This document shows positions 35,882 to 44,593 of a DNA stretch of 64,000 nucleotides, piece after piece (the first letter of the stretch is position 1; the number at the start of each line of letters is the position of its first letter). The notes under the pieces were generated by a model that searched no databases, was not told where the DNA came from, and saw only the letters and a program-made list of their open reading frames with translations. Both the position numbers and the translations under genes were made by a program. The stretch is from Hyphomicrobiales bacterium (lineage in GTDB: Bacteria > Pseudomonadota > Alphaproteobacteria > Rhizobiales > Rhizobiaceae). The stretch lies in contig UBUL01000039.1 of the NCBI GenBank assembly GCA_900468625.1, positions 170,642 through 234,641 on the forward strand, written 5' to 3'.

Positions 35882-35989
35882 ATAAGCGATATCCGTCCGA
35901 GACCAACCGATCGCAAATTTGCGGCCTCTACATATCATTGAAGGGCGGCGGCGAAAACCTCCGAGGCGACGGCGATCGCTCGAAAGCCG

Positions 35990-37105
35990 CTACTCCGCAA
36001 GCCGCCCGCCACGCATCGGCGCGGGCACGCCCGTCGTACCGGGAAAGCTGATCGGCAAACCGCGCAGCACGCGCACCGCGAGAAAGGCAAAGCACTCGGC
36101 CTCGACAGCGTCGCCACGCCAGCCGAGATCTTCGGCGAAGATCGGCTCGACCCCGGCACGGCTCCTGAGCATCGACATGATGGTCGGATTGTGCCGGCCG
36201 CCGCCGCTGACAACGACCTTGGTGGGTCTGCGCGGCAAAAGATCCAGCGCCTTGCCGACGGCACTTGCCGTAAAGGCCGAAAGTGTGGCCGCTCCATCTT
36301 CCGGACCTAGGCCATCCGCCATGGAGGCACCGAAATCGAAACGATCGAGCGATTTGGGATAGGGTGCTGTGAGGTAGGGATGCTGCAACAGCTTCTCGAG
36401 CCGCGCCTCATCGACCCTGCCTGCCCGCCCAAGCGCGCCGTCGCGGTCCATATCTCCAAGACCGCGGGATTTGATGAAATCATTGAGCGGCGCATTGGCC
36501 GGCCCTGTATCGAAGGCAACGAAATTGCCCTCCCCGTCCCACCAGGTAATATTGGCAACGCCGCCTAGATTGAGAATGGCGGCTTCGCCGGCCGCAGCCG
36601 CGCTGCGCAGGAGCGCGGTATGATAGGCTGCGGCAAGTGGCGCACCCTGCCCGCCGGCGCGCATATCGGCCGAGCGGAAATCATAGGCGACCTTTGTGCC
36701 GAGGATGGAGCGCATCAGCTCGCCGTCCCCAAGCTGGCGCGTCTGCCCCAACCTATCCTTCTGCGGCGCCCGATGCAGCACCGTCTGGCCATGGAAACCG
36801 ACGACGCCGATGTCGGCCATCGTCATGCCGTTGCTTTCGACCAGCTCCTTCACGGCCTGCGACTGGGCTCGCGTCAGGGCCTCTTCGGCTTGCTTGAAGA
36901 TCGCCGGTTCCGGCCCTTCGAAATTCCATGCCCGCGCCTGCCGCAGCGTCTCTTCCAGCAGCTCCCGAATCCAACCGGGATAGGGAGCCAGAACATAGGG
37001 GCCGAATTCCTCGACGCGCTCGCCGTCCGTCTTCAGCATGGCGACATCGATATTGCCGTCAAGGACGGTTCCGGTCATCAGACCGACTGCCCAGATTGGT
37101 TCCAT
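35990..37105 (-). CDS. anmK: Anhydro-N-acetylmuramic acid kinase
   Basis: Kinase of 371 residues that opens and phosphorylates 1,6-anhydro-MurNAc to MurNAc-6-phosphate with ATP. The sugar-kinase fold is seen in MEPIWAVGLMTGTVLDGNIDVAML (phosphate-1), VGFHGQTVLHRAP, ILNLGGVANITWW, FDTGPANAPLNDF with the catalytic Asp, and VVVSGGGRHNPTIMSML. The product is the substrate of MurQ, encoded 6.3 kb away on the same strand. It follows the serine hydrolase gene after 10 bases. Confidence 0.95.
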   Translation of the reverse strand: MEPIWAVGLMTGTVLDGNIDVAMLKTDGERVEEFGPYVLAPYPGWIRELLEETLRQARAWNFEGPEPAIFKQAEEALTRAQSQAVKELVESNGMTMADIGVVGFHGQTVLHRAPQKDRLGQTRQLGDGELMRSILGTKVAYDFRSADMRAGGQGAPLAAAYHTALLRSAAAAGEAAILNLGGVANITWWDGEGNFVAFDTGPANAPLNDFIKSRGLGDMDRDGALGRAGRVDEARLEKLLQHPYLTAPYPKSLDRFDFGASMADGLGPEDGAATLSAFTASAVGKALDLLPRRPTKVVVSGGGRHNPTIMSMLRSRAGVEPIFAEDLGWRGDAVEAECFAFLAVRVLRGLPISFPGTTGVPAPMRGGRLAE

Positions 37106-37115
37106 GATCAGGCTC

Positions 37116-38135
37116 CTATGCTGCGTTGACGAGATCGCTCACTGTCTGACGGAGCGCCAGAATGCCGCTGTCGAAATGGCGTGTCGGATGAATGCGGTTG
37201 GTGAGCAAGGTCCAGGCCCTGCCCTTGTCGAAGTCGATCCACAGCGCCGTACCCGTGAAGCCGGTGTGTCCGATGGTTCCCGGAGAACAAAGAGCGCCGC
37301 CATGCCAGCCATCATGAGGCCGCTCCCAGCCATGCGTGCGGGTGGCCGAAAGCGGCGTGCGCATCAGGCCGATCGAACCTGCCGCCGCTCCGCTGCCATC
37401 GAGCAACCCCCTGGCGAAATCGAGGATCGCGTCCGCCGTGCCGAAGAGGCCGGCATGGCCGGCGCCTTGCAACGCACAGCAATTATCGTCATGGACCTCG
37501 CCCGACAGGACACGGTTGCGCCAGGTACAATCTTCCGTCGCGGCCGCCAGCTCCGGCGGCGCGGAGAAGGCAAAACCCGGACCTGCATCCATGGCACGGA
37601 TGGTCTGCCCGCTCAGCCGCTCCAGCGCGAAGCCGAGGAGAATGAAGTTGATATCGGAATAGACGGGCGGGCCGGCGCGCCATTCGCGCTGCAGGATGAA
37701 GGCGCGCAAGAGTTCAGGATCGCGGCCATAGGTGTAGATCGGCTCGACCGCCGGAAAAGGCGTCTGATGCCCCAGGCACTGGCGGAACGTCACCTTTCGC
37801 TCCCAGGCCTCGGCGCTGTATTGGCGCAGATCCGACAGAAGTGTCGTCAACGGCGCGTCGAGATCGATGGTACCGGCCTCGGCCAGAGCCAGAATGCGCG
37901 GCGTCGTGAAAATGACCTTGGTGAGCGACGCGAGATCGAACCAGGTGTCGGCCAGCATCGGCCGGGCATTCGGCACCTTCTGCGCCGAGCCGATCGCACG
38001 CACCAGCCGGTTGCCTTCCAGATCGACCATGCCGAGTACGCCGCCGGGGATGCGATCTGTTGCGACGGACTGTTTAAGCGGCGCAAAGGCCCGATCGAAA
38101 CGCTCCTGAAACTGCATGCTCCCGCCTGTTGCCAT
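37116..38135 (-). CDS. Serine hydrolase of the beta-lactamase class C / S12 family
   Basis: Protein of 339 residues with the penicillin-recognising fold: S70-L-T-K73 in FDLASLTKV (nucleophile and base), Y159-S-D in GPPVYSDINF, and HTG in TIGHTGFTGTAL replacing KTG. GGAG lies 7 bases before the ATG. There is no signal peptide, so it seems cytoplasmic. Homologues cluster with anmK and peptide importers and are thought to act on muropeptides or D-amino-acid peptides; a peptidase or esterase on imported muropeptides fits. Resistance to beta-lactams is not implied. Confidence 0.85.
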   Translation of the reverse strand: MATGGSMQFQERFDRAFAPLKQSVATDRIPGGVLGMVDLEGNRLVRAIGSAQKVPNARPMLADTWFDLASLTKVIFTTPRILALAEAGTIDLDAPLTTLLSDLRQYSAEAWERKVTFRQCLGHQTPFPAVEPIYTYGRDPELLRAFILQREWRAGPPVYSDINFILLGFALERLSGQTIRAMDAGPGFAFSAPPELAAATEDCTWRNRVLSGEVHDDNCCALQGAGHAGLFGTADAILDFARGLLDGSGAAAGSIGLMRTPLSATRTHGWERPHDGWHGGALCSPGTIGHTGFTGTALWIDFDKGRAWTLLTNRIHPTRHFDSGILALRQTVSDLVNAA

Positions 38136-38153
38136 CTGGGTTCTCCGCGACTC

Positions 38154-39893
38154 TCAGGCTTCCGCCAGAGCGATGTGATCCGGTGCGAAGCGGTGCCATT
38201 CCGGGGCCGAAGGCTCAAAGCCCCATGGACGCACCAATGACGGAACCTGGCGCGTATCGAGCGTGAAGGTCTCCTTGCGCCGCGCAACCGTCGGAACCGC
38301 CGCAATCAGTAGCCTGGTATAGGAATGCCTGGGCTCGGACAAGACGGAGACGGCATCGCCGATCTCGACGATCTGCCCTGCATAGATGACGGCAATGCGA
38401 TGGGCAATGCGCTCCACAACCGCCATATCGTGCGAGATGAAGAGATAGGCGAGCCCGTATTCGCGCTGAAGCTCGATCAGCAACTCCAGAACCTGAGCTT
38501 GGACGGAAACGTCGAGCGCGGATACCGCTTCGTCAAGCACCAGCACGGACGGGTTCAGCATCAAGGCCCGCGCGATGCATAGCCGCTGACGCTGGCCGCC
38601 GGAAAATTCGTGCGGGTAGCGCTCCAGGGCGTTTTCGGGCAATCCCACGCGCTTTAGGAGCATGATCATGCGTTCGCGTGTTTCCGCCGAAACACGAGCA
38701 CCTGCAGCAATTATCGGCTCTGCGAGAATGCTGTCGACGCGAAGCCGCGGATTGAGCGAGGCGTAGGGATTCTGAAAGACCATCTGCACCGCGCTCGTGC
38801 GACCGGCAGCCTTGCCGGCATTCGTCGCAAAGCGGCCTCGGGTCGATTTGACCAACCCGAGGATCGCGCGCGCTGTGGTGGATTTTCCCGAACCGCTCTC
38901 GCCGACGATCGCCAGCGTTTCCCCCGGCATCAGGTCGAAACCGACCCCTTCGACGGCATGGACGGAACCGGCTGCACGGCGCAGAAAACCACCCTTGACC
39001 GGGAAGCGGACCGTGAGACCCTCCACTTTCAACGCCGGCTTGGACGATGCTTCGTCGCGTTGAAAATCCGAGCGCACGGCCTGCCCAGCCGCGAAATGCG
39101 GCACCGAGTGCAGGAGATGCTTGGTGTAGGAATGCGCGGGATGATCGAGAATCCGATCGAGTTCGCCTTGCTCCACCGCCTCGCCGGCCTGCATCACCAT
39201 CACTTTATCGGCGATACCGGCGACAAGGCCGATGTCATGTGTGATGAAGATCATCGACATGCCGGTCTCGCGCTTCAGCTCGGCAAGGAGAGCCATGATC
39301 TGCGCTTGAACGGTGACATCGAGCGCCGTCGTCGGCTCGTCGGCGATGAGAAGGCGCGGATTGCAGGCAAGCGCGGTTGCGATCATCACGCGCTGCAGCA
39401 TGCCGCCGGAAAGCTGGTTCGGGCAATAGGTCAGGCGGCGCGCGGCATCGGGAATGCGCACGCGATCCAGCGCATCCTTGGCGGCGGCCTTTGCCTGGCT
39501 GCCAGTCAGGCCTCGATGCAGCCGGAATGATTCCTCGATCTGTGTGCCGATGGTGAGAACCGGATTGAGGGAGGTCATCGGCTCCTGGAAGATCATACCG
39601 ATCTCGGCGCCACGGATCTTCGTGAGCTCCGCCTCGCTGGCCTTGGTCAGATCCAGAATGCTTTTGTCGGGGCGCTTCAGGCGGATCGTGCCGCCAGTAA
39701 TCCGGCCGCCGCCGAAATCGACGAGGCGATTGATCGAAAGGGCGGTGACCGATTTGCCGGAACCACTCTCGCCGACAATTGCCAGCGTCTCGCCTGCATC
39801 AAGATCGAAACTGACGCCTCGCACGATGGGATTGGCTTCGGCATTGCGGCCGAAGCCGACGCGAAGATCGGAAACCGATAGCAGCGGTGTCAT
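38154..39893 (-). CDS. Peptide-type ABC transporter ATPase, two fused ATP-binding domains (DppD-DppF)
   Basis: Fused ATPase of 579 residues from the ATG at 39893, inside the stop of the permease gene (4-base overlap). The first domain has Walker A GESGSGKSV, signature LSGGMLQRVMIATALACNP and Walker B LLIADEPTTALDVTVQAQ. The second has GESGSGKST, FSGGQRQRLCIARALMLNP and VLVLDEAVSALDVSVQAQ; its Walker B Glu is present. Such single-chain DppDF proteins serve oligopeptide/opine importers. Codons beyond 39893 in the same frame are antisense-like. It powers the importer formed by the two permeases and binding protein upstream. Confidence 0.92.
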   Translation of the reverse strand: MTPLLSVSDLRVGFGRNAEANPIVRGVSFDLDAGETLAIVGESGSGKSVTALSINRLVDFGGGRITGGTIRLKRPDKSILDLTKASEAELTKIRGAEIGMIFQEPMTSLNPVLTIGTQIEESFRLHRGLTGSQAKAAAKDALDRVRIPDAARRLTYCPNQLSGGMLQRVMIATALACNPRLLIADEPTTALDVTVQAQIMALLAELKRETGMSMIFITHDIGLVAGIADKVMVMQAGEAVEQGELDRILDHPAHSYTKHLLHSVPHFAAGQAVRSDFQRDEASSKPALKVEGLTVRFPVKGGFLRRAAGSVHAVEGVGFDLMPGETLAIVGESGSGKSTTARAILGLVKSTRGRFATNAGKAAGRTSAVQMVFQNPYASLNPRLRVDSILAEPIIAAGARVSAETRERMIMLLKRVGLPENALERYPHEFSGGQRQRLCIARALMLNPSVLVLDEAVSALDVSVQAQVLELLIELQREYGLAYLFISHDMAVVERIAHRIAVIYAGQIVEIGDAVSVLSEPRHSYTRLLIAAVPTVARRKETFTLDTRQVPSLVRPWGFEPSAPEWHRFAPDHIALAEA

Positions 39894-40729
39894 ACCGTCG
39901 ACCTCCGCATCTTCGGATCGAGAAGGTCGCGCAGGGCATCGCCGAGCAGGTTGAAACCGAGAATAGAAATCATGATGGTCACGCCGGGAAATATCAGCAG
40001 CCAGGGCGCCGTTTCCATGAGATTGCGGCTGTCGCTCAGCATCAGGCCGAGCGACGAGGCAGGGGGCTGGGTTCCCAAGCCAAGGAAGCTCAGGCCCGCC
40101 TCCGTCAGCAGCGACCAAGCCAGCGCCAACGTCACCTGCACCGTCAAGGGTGCCACAAGATTGAGCAGGAGATGCCGTGTCAGGATATAGGACCTGCTGC
40201 TGCCGAAGGTGCGGGCCGCATCGACGAAGTCGCGTCCTTTCAGGGAAAGGGCCGGGCCGCGCACGACGCGGGTAAAGATCGGCGTATAGACGATCGCGAT
40301 CGCCGCAACGCTGGTCCACGTACCAGGCCCGACGATCGCGATGATCAGCAGAGCCAGCAGAATTGCCGGGAAGGCCAAAAGCACATCCATGGTGCGCATG
40401 ATCATGCCATCCCAACGCTTGGCGGACCAGGCGGCGGTCAGGCCGAGCAAGGTGCCGATCAGACTGGCCAAGGCAACGGAAAAGAAGGCAACGGTGAAGG
40501 ATTCGCCGATGCCATGCATCAGGCGACTTGCTACGTCGCGGCCGAAGAGGTCCGTGCCCATCCAATAGGTGAGGCTCGGCGCATGCAGCCGGTCGATGCG
40601 GTTCTGCGTCAGCGGGTCGTGCGGTGTGACACCGAGCGTACCGAGAATCGCGAGCAGGACATAAAGGAGGACGATGATACCGCCGATCCGGCCGCTCACA
40701 TGTCCGAAGAGAGCTTTGACGATCCGCAT
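39890..40729 (-). CDS. Peptide-type ABC transporter permease (DppC)
   Basis: Permease of 279 residues, six helices. DppC family marks are the N-terminal HDPLTQNRIDRLHAPSLTYWMGTDLFGRDVASRLMHG and the EAA loop FVDAARTFGSSRSYILTRHLLLNLVAP. LSFLGLGTQPPASSLGLML is also typical. It overlaps the DppB-like gene by one base and the ATPase gene by 4. Confidence 0.92.
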   Translation of the reverse strand: MRIVKALFGHVSGRIGGIIVLLYVLLAILGTLGVTPHDPLTQNRIDRLHAPSLTYWMGTDLFGRDVASRLMHGIGESFTVAFFSVALASLIGTLLGLTAAWSAKRWDGMIMRTMDVLLAFPAILLALLIIAIVGPGTWTSVAAIAIVYTPIFTRVVRGPALSLKGRDFVDAARTFGSSRSYILTRHLLLNLVAPLTVQVTLALAWSLLTEAGLSFLGLGTQPPASSLGLMLSDSRNLMETAPWLLIFPGVTIMISILGFNLLGDALRDLLDPKMRRSTV

Positions 40730-41688
40730 CAGCCTTCTCCCAGACGGACGCGCGGATCGAGCGTCACATAGGCGAGATCGACGAGCAGATTGACGATCAT
40801 GAAGTTGAAGGCAATGAAGAGCACGCTGCCCTGCACCAGCGCATAGTCGCGCTGCAGGATGGCGTCCAGCACCAAGCGCCCAAGCCCGGGCAGCGCATAA
40901 ATCTGCTCGACCAGCACGGCGCCGCCGAGCAGATAGCCGAATTCGACGCCGCTCAGCGTCACCACCGGAATTAAAGCATTCGGCAGAGCATGCCGCCAGA
41001 TGACGCCGCGCGCCGGCACGCCTCTGCTGCGGGCCGTGCGCACATAATCATCACTCAGGACATCGAGCATGGCGGAGCGGACGACACGCGTCACCGAAGC
41101 TGCGAAAGCGAAGCCGAGGGTCAGCGCCGGCAGAATCATCTGGCCGAGATTTTCAAGCGGATTCTGCCAGATGGGCGTGAATGCCCCCATGGTCGGCAGC
41201 ACGCCGAAGCCGGCCGATAAGGCATAGATCAGCAAAAGGCCGAGAACGAAATTCGGCGTCGACTGCCCGATCATTGCGACGACGCGCACGGCAAGATCGG
41301 ACCATTTCTCGTTTCGCGTGGCGGCAAAGACGCCCGCCGGCAGGCCGATGGCAAGTGCAATCACCATGGAGAGCAAGGCAAGCTCGAGCGTCAACGGAAA
41401 GCGCTCCAGGATGATGTCGAGCACCGGCTTGCCATAGGTTACGGATATGCCGAGATTGCCCTGAAATACGCCGGGCAGCCAGTGCCAATACTGGATGGGC
41501 CATGACTGATCGATGCCGAAATAGGCGGCAAGGGCCTGCCGCTGCTCCGGCGTCAAAAGGCCCGCATTGGTGCCGAGCATCGCCGTGATCGCATCGCCCG
41601 GCACCAGCCGGATGGCGACGAAGACGAAGATGGACACGCCCAGCATGATCAGCGGGAATGTCATCAGCCGGCGCGTCAGGTATGCCAT
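40729..41688 (-). CDS. Peptide-type ABC transporter permease (DppB)
   Basis: Permease of 319 residues, six helices, with the family start MAYLTRRLMTFPLIMLGVSIFVFVAIRLVPGD and the segment LGTNAGLLTPEQRQALAAYFGIDQSWPIQYWHWLPGVFQGNLGISVTYGKPV. The EAA-like loop is YVRTARSRGVPARGVIWRHALPNALIPV. It lies after a repeated palindromic element that separates it from the binding-protein gene. Confidence 0.92.
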   Translation of the reverse strand: MAYLTRRLMTFPLIMLGVSIFVFVAIRLVPGDAITAMLGTNAGLLTPEQRQALAAYFGIDQSWPIQYWHWLPGVFQGNLGISVTYGKPVLDIILERFPLTLELALLSMVIALAIGLPAGVFAATRNEKWSDLAVRVVAMIGQSTPNFVLGLLLIYALSAGFGVLPTMGAFTPIWQNPLENLGQMILPALTLGFAFAASVTRVVRSAMLDVLSDDYVRTARSRGVPARGVIWRHALPNALIPVVTLSGVEFGYLLGGAVLVEQIYALPGLGRLVLDAILQRDYALVQGSVLFIAFNFMIVNLLVDLAYVTLDPRVRLGEG

Positions 41689-41696
41689 TACACTTC

Positions 41697-41805
41697 CTCT
41701 AGGGCAATTTCAGCTAAACCAAGATGTGAACTTGCGGCCGAAATTACAAAAAAACAAAGAGATAGAGCGCTTCCATAACGTGATTCAAAAGGAAAGCGCT
41801 CTAGG
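41697..41805 (-). repeat. Double-palindrome intergenic element (RIME-like) between binding-protein and permease genes
   Basis: Element of about 109 bases. Palindrome 1 pairs 41706-41714 with 41737-41745 (one mismatch). Palindrome 2 pairs TAGAGCGCTTCC (41763-41774) with GGAAAGCGCTCTA (41791-41803, one bulge). CTCTAGG occurs at both ends (41697-41703, 41799-41805). On the minus strand, palindrome 2 is followed by a run of seven T, so it can also end or attenuate transcription after the binding-protein gene. The two-palindrome layout resembles Rhizobium intergenic mosaic elements; identity to RIME is not proven. Confidence 0.6.
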
Positions 41806-41817
41806 TCCCGGTCATCG

Positions 41818-43338
41818 CTACTTGATCGTGACCTTGCTCAGACCGAATAGCGAGCCGGTCGGCGTCGGCACGAAGCCCTCGACGTTTTTCTGCTCGGCCG
41901 TGTAGCCATAAGCCGTGTAGAGCCAGATCCAGGGCGAGACTTCGGCGATATGCTTTTCGAATTCGGCGAAGATCGCCTTGCGCTTGGTCGGATCGGTCTC
42001 GGCGCGGCCCTTCTGCATCAGGCTGTCCAGCGTGTCGTCGATGTAGTTGGCGACTTTCTGCAGATTGCCCGATTTCGTCCAGTAGCGGTTATACATGGAA
42101 TAGGGATCGGCACTGCCGCCGTTGAGAGCAACCGCCATGTCGAAATTGCCCTTGAGCCAGGTGTCGACATAGACGTTGAGTTCCATCACCTTGATGTCGA
42201 GCTTGATGCCGATTTCGGCGAGCTGCGACTGGATGACCTGCGCTTCGGCTGTAGCCGTCGGCGGTTCGCCGGTTGCGGCGATCACCGTCGCCGAAAAGCC
42301 GTTGGCAAGGCCGGCATCGGCCATCAGCTTCTTCGCCTTGGCCACATCGCGCTTATAGCAGAAAAGCTGGCTCGGGTCGGTCGCATAGAGCGGCATCGTC
42401 AGCGGCCCGGTCACCTTGCCTTCGCCGAGTGCTGCGGTGTCCATCACATCCTTGCGGTCGATTGCGCAGGAGATCGCCTGACGTACGGCCAGCTGATCCA
42501 TCGGCTTGCGCGAGGGATTGAGCTGTAGGACATTATACGCGAGAACCGGCGTGCGGGTGAGCTGCAGCTTCGGCTCCTTTGGCACCAGCGTCGCCACCAG
42601 CGGATCGTTCAAAAGCGCGAAATCGATCTGACCGGTGCGCAGCGAGGCAAGGATCGCCGTTTCGTCCGGCAGCACGCTGATGTTGATGCCGTCGACCCCG
42701 ACTTTACCGCCAGCCCAGTCCTTGTTGGCGCTCAAGACTTCCTTGGAATTCGGAACCCAGCTGTCGAGCTTGAAGGGGCCGGAGCCGATCGCCTTGGTGC
42801 CAATGGCTCCGGCGGTGATTTCGCTTGCCGAAACGATCGCGGCATTGAGGCTCGTCATGGAGGTCAGGATCGGAGCGTCGGGCTGCGACAGATTGAAGAT
42901 CACCGTATTGGCATCGGGCGTGTCGATGCCTGCAATCGACAGGAAATTGGCACGGGCAACGGCACCGGTCGCCTGATCTAGGATGCGCTGGAAAGAGGCT
43001 TTCACATCAGCTGACGTGACGGGCGCGCCATTCTGGAACTTGGCCTTGGCGTTGAGCTTGAATGTCAGCTGCTTTCCATCGGGGGAGAACTGCCAGCTCT
43101 CTGCGACGCCGGGCACGATCTGCAAATTGCCGTCGAGGCGAACGAGCGGCTCGTAGATCAGTTCCAGCAGGCGGATGGAGGAGAAGGCCGTCTGCTTGTG
43201 CGGATCCAGCCCGGTTGCGTCCTGCGACCATGCCATGCGCAGCGTCGCCGCCTCCGCTGGCACCGCGACCGTCGCAAGACCGAGCCCCACGGCGAGCGAC
43301 ACTCCCGAAATCAGCTTCTTTCCAAAATTCCCTTTCAC
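41818..43338 (-). CDS. Peptide-type ABC transporter substrate-binding protein (family 5)
   Basis: Periplasmic binding protein of 506 residues (DppA/OppA family). Signal peptide MKGNFGKKLISGVSLAVGLGLATVAVPAEA. Family segments are LRMAWSQDATGLDPHKQTAFSSIRLLELIYEPLVRLDGNLQIVPGVAESWQFSPDGKQLTFKL and VRQAISCAIDRKDVMDTAALGEG. Its gene lies between murQ and the permease genes. By context the ligand is a muropeptide, anhydro-MurNAc or GlcNAc-anhydro-MurNAc derivative. It is shorter than YejA-type muropeptide binding proteins (about 600 residues), so it is not an obvious member of the Yej system of Agrobacterium. Confidence 0.9.
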   Translation of the reverse strand: MKGNFGKKLISGVSLAVGLGLATVAVPAEAATLRMAWSQDATGLDPHKQTAFSSIRLLELIYEPLVRLDGNLQIVPGVAESWQFSPDGKQLTFKLNAKAKFQNGAPVTSADVKASFQRILDQATGAVARANFLSIAGIDTPDANTVIFNLSQPDAPILTSMTSLNAAIVSASEITAGAIGTKAIGSGPFKLDSWVPNSKEVLSANKDWAGGKVGVDGINISVLPDETAILASLRTGQIDFALLNDPLVATLVPKEPKLQLTRTPVLAYNVLQLNPSRKPMDQLAVRQAISCAIDRKDVMDTAALGEGKVTGPLTMPLYATDPSQLFCYKRDVAKAKKLMADAGLANGFSATVIAATGEPPTATAEAQVIQSQLAEIGIKLDIKVMELNVYVDTWLKGNFDMAVALNGGSADPYSMYNRYWTKSGNLQKVANYIDDTLDSLMQKGRAETDPTKRKAIFAEFEKHIAEVSPWIWLYTAYGYTAEQKNVEGFVPTPTGSLFGLSKVTIK

Positions 43339-43418
43339 TTTCAGTCCTCCGAATTTTTAAATGTCCCCGGCCGATTTTGGCCCATTGATTGCCGCCGCGG
43401 CACAGCGCGATGGTTGTC

Positions 43419-44342
43419 TCAAGCAGTCCTGGCGTTGATGGCCTTGCGCAGGAATCCATCAGCGTTTTGCAATGCCGTGCGGGCATCTTCAATGCCCATC
43501 CCGGTAATTTCCATGAGAATGGCCAGCTTGACGTCGTTTGCCGTCAGATCGAGCACGCGGCGCGCTTCCTGCTGCGTGCAGCCGGTCGCCTGCATGACGA
43601 TGCGCGAGGCGCGCGCCACCAGCTTCTTGTTGCTGGCGCTGACATCGACCATCAGATTTTGATAGCTCTTGCCGATGCGGATCATGCTCGCCGTCGTCAG
43701 CATGTTGAGAATGAGTTTTTGCGCCGTACCGGATTTGAGGCGGGTAGAGCCGGTCAGGATTTCCGGGCCGACGACAGGCGAAATGGCGAGATCGGCAATG
43801 CCGGCGATGATGGAGTTGGGATTGCACGAGAGCGCCACCGTGAAGGCGCCGATATCCTTGGCGTAGTTCAGGCCGCCAATGACATAAGGGGTTCGGCCGC
43901 TGACGGCGATGCCGACGACGACATCGTTCCTGGTCAACTTGATCTCCTTCAAAGCCTGGCGCCCCTGCTCGGGATCGTCCTCCGCGCCTTCAATCGAGCG
44001 CCGCAGCGCATCCGGCCCGCCTGCGATCAGGCCGAGGACCATGTCCGGTGGCACGCTGAAGGTCGGCGGGCATTCGGACGCGTCGAGAACGCCGAGACGA
44101 CCGCTGGTGCCGGCGCCCATATAGATCAGCCGGCCACCCTTCTGAAAAGCAGCCACGATCTGATTGACGGCGGCGGCGATTGCCGGGATCACCTTCTCGA
44201 CCGCGAGAGGCACCGTCTGATCCTCATAGTTGATCTCGCGCAGAATATCGAAGGTCGGCAACAGATCGATATGCATCGTGTTCGGATTGCGCCCTTCGGA
44301 AACCAACTGCTCCAGTTCGGATATCAACGTCTGCTCTGTCAT
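43419..44342 (-). CDS. murQ: N-acetylmuramic acid 6-phosphate etherase
   Basis: Etherase of 307 residues that splits MurNAc-6-P into GlcNAc-6-P and D-lactate. The SIS fold shows GGRLIYMGAGTSGRLGVLDASECPPTFSVPPDMVLGLIAGG, with Glu90 and Glu121 at the positions of E. coli MurQ Glu83 and Glu114. The C-terminal part has VMQATGCTQQEARRVLDLTANDVKLAILM. It follows its own promoter and operator-like palindromes and precedes the ABC importer genes. It uses the product of AnmK. Confidence 0.96.
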   Translation of the reverse strand: MTEQTLISELEQLVSEGRNPNTMHIDLLPTFDILREINYEDQTVPLAVEKVIPAIAAAVNQIVAAFQKGGRLIYMGAGTSGRLGVLDASECPPTFSVPPDMVLGLIAGGPDALRRSIEGAEDDPEQGRQALKEIKLTRNDVVVGIAVSGRTPYVIGGLNYAKDIGAFTVALSCNPNSIIAGIADLAISPVVGPEILTGSTRLKSGTAQKLILNMLTTASMIRIGKSYQNLMVDVSASNKKLVARASRIVMQATGCTQQEARRVLDLTANDVKLAILMEITGMGIEDARTALQNADGFLRKAINARTA

Positions 44343-44503
44343 GGGCCTGCTCGCGGAATACGCTTCGATATCAATGGGTCAGGGTGGCAGGCTCGATCAC
44401 GTCAAGATCGAGTTCACCGCAGTAAAATCGGTTTTCAGTCAGCCAAGACGCAGGATAGCCTTTTCGGCTTCGTTCCCCGTCCATTCCCTGTTTACCTTGG
44501 TTA

Positions 44504-44532
44504 ACACTATGTCCGTTTATTCCTTTCGTCAA
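44504..44532 (-). promoter_or_regulatory. Candidate murQ promoter
   Basis: On the minus strand TTGACG (44527-44532) and TAGTGT (44504-44509) are 17 bases apart, about 160 bases before murQ. A 10-bp inverted repeat (TTTATTCCTT 44516-44525, AAGGAATAAA 44539-44548) overlaps its spacer and flanks the -35, as expected for a repressed promoter. Confidence 0.5.
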
Positions 44533-44540
44533 CCTATGAA

Positions 44541-44555
44541 GGAATAAAATATTCC
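44541..44555. promoter_or_regulatory. Candidate RpiR operator at murQ
   Basis: GGAATAAAATATTCC, a palindrome with 6-bp arms, of the form GGAAT-N5-ATTCC, just upstream of the murQ promoter. The same form with the same spacing occurs between murA and the divergent RpiR gene. Confidence 0.6.
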
Positions 44556-44593
44556 ATTTCGATCGTGCGAAATTCAGCCTCCCAGATCCCTCT

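Noticed and set aside
37116..38135. Calling the S12 serine hydrolase a beta-lactamase resistance gene
   Set aside because: It has no signal peptide, has HTG in place of KTG, and lies in a muropeptide salvage cluster, so a cytoplasmic peptidase/esterase role fits better.
39890..40565. N-terminal extension of the fused ATPase frame (codons before 39893)
   Set aside because: The extra residues are Arg/His/Gly-rich antisense-like sequence overlapping the DppC gene; the ATG at 39893 overlaps the DppC stop and starts a normal ATPase.
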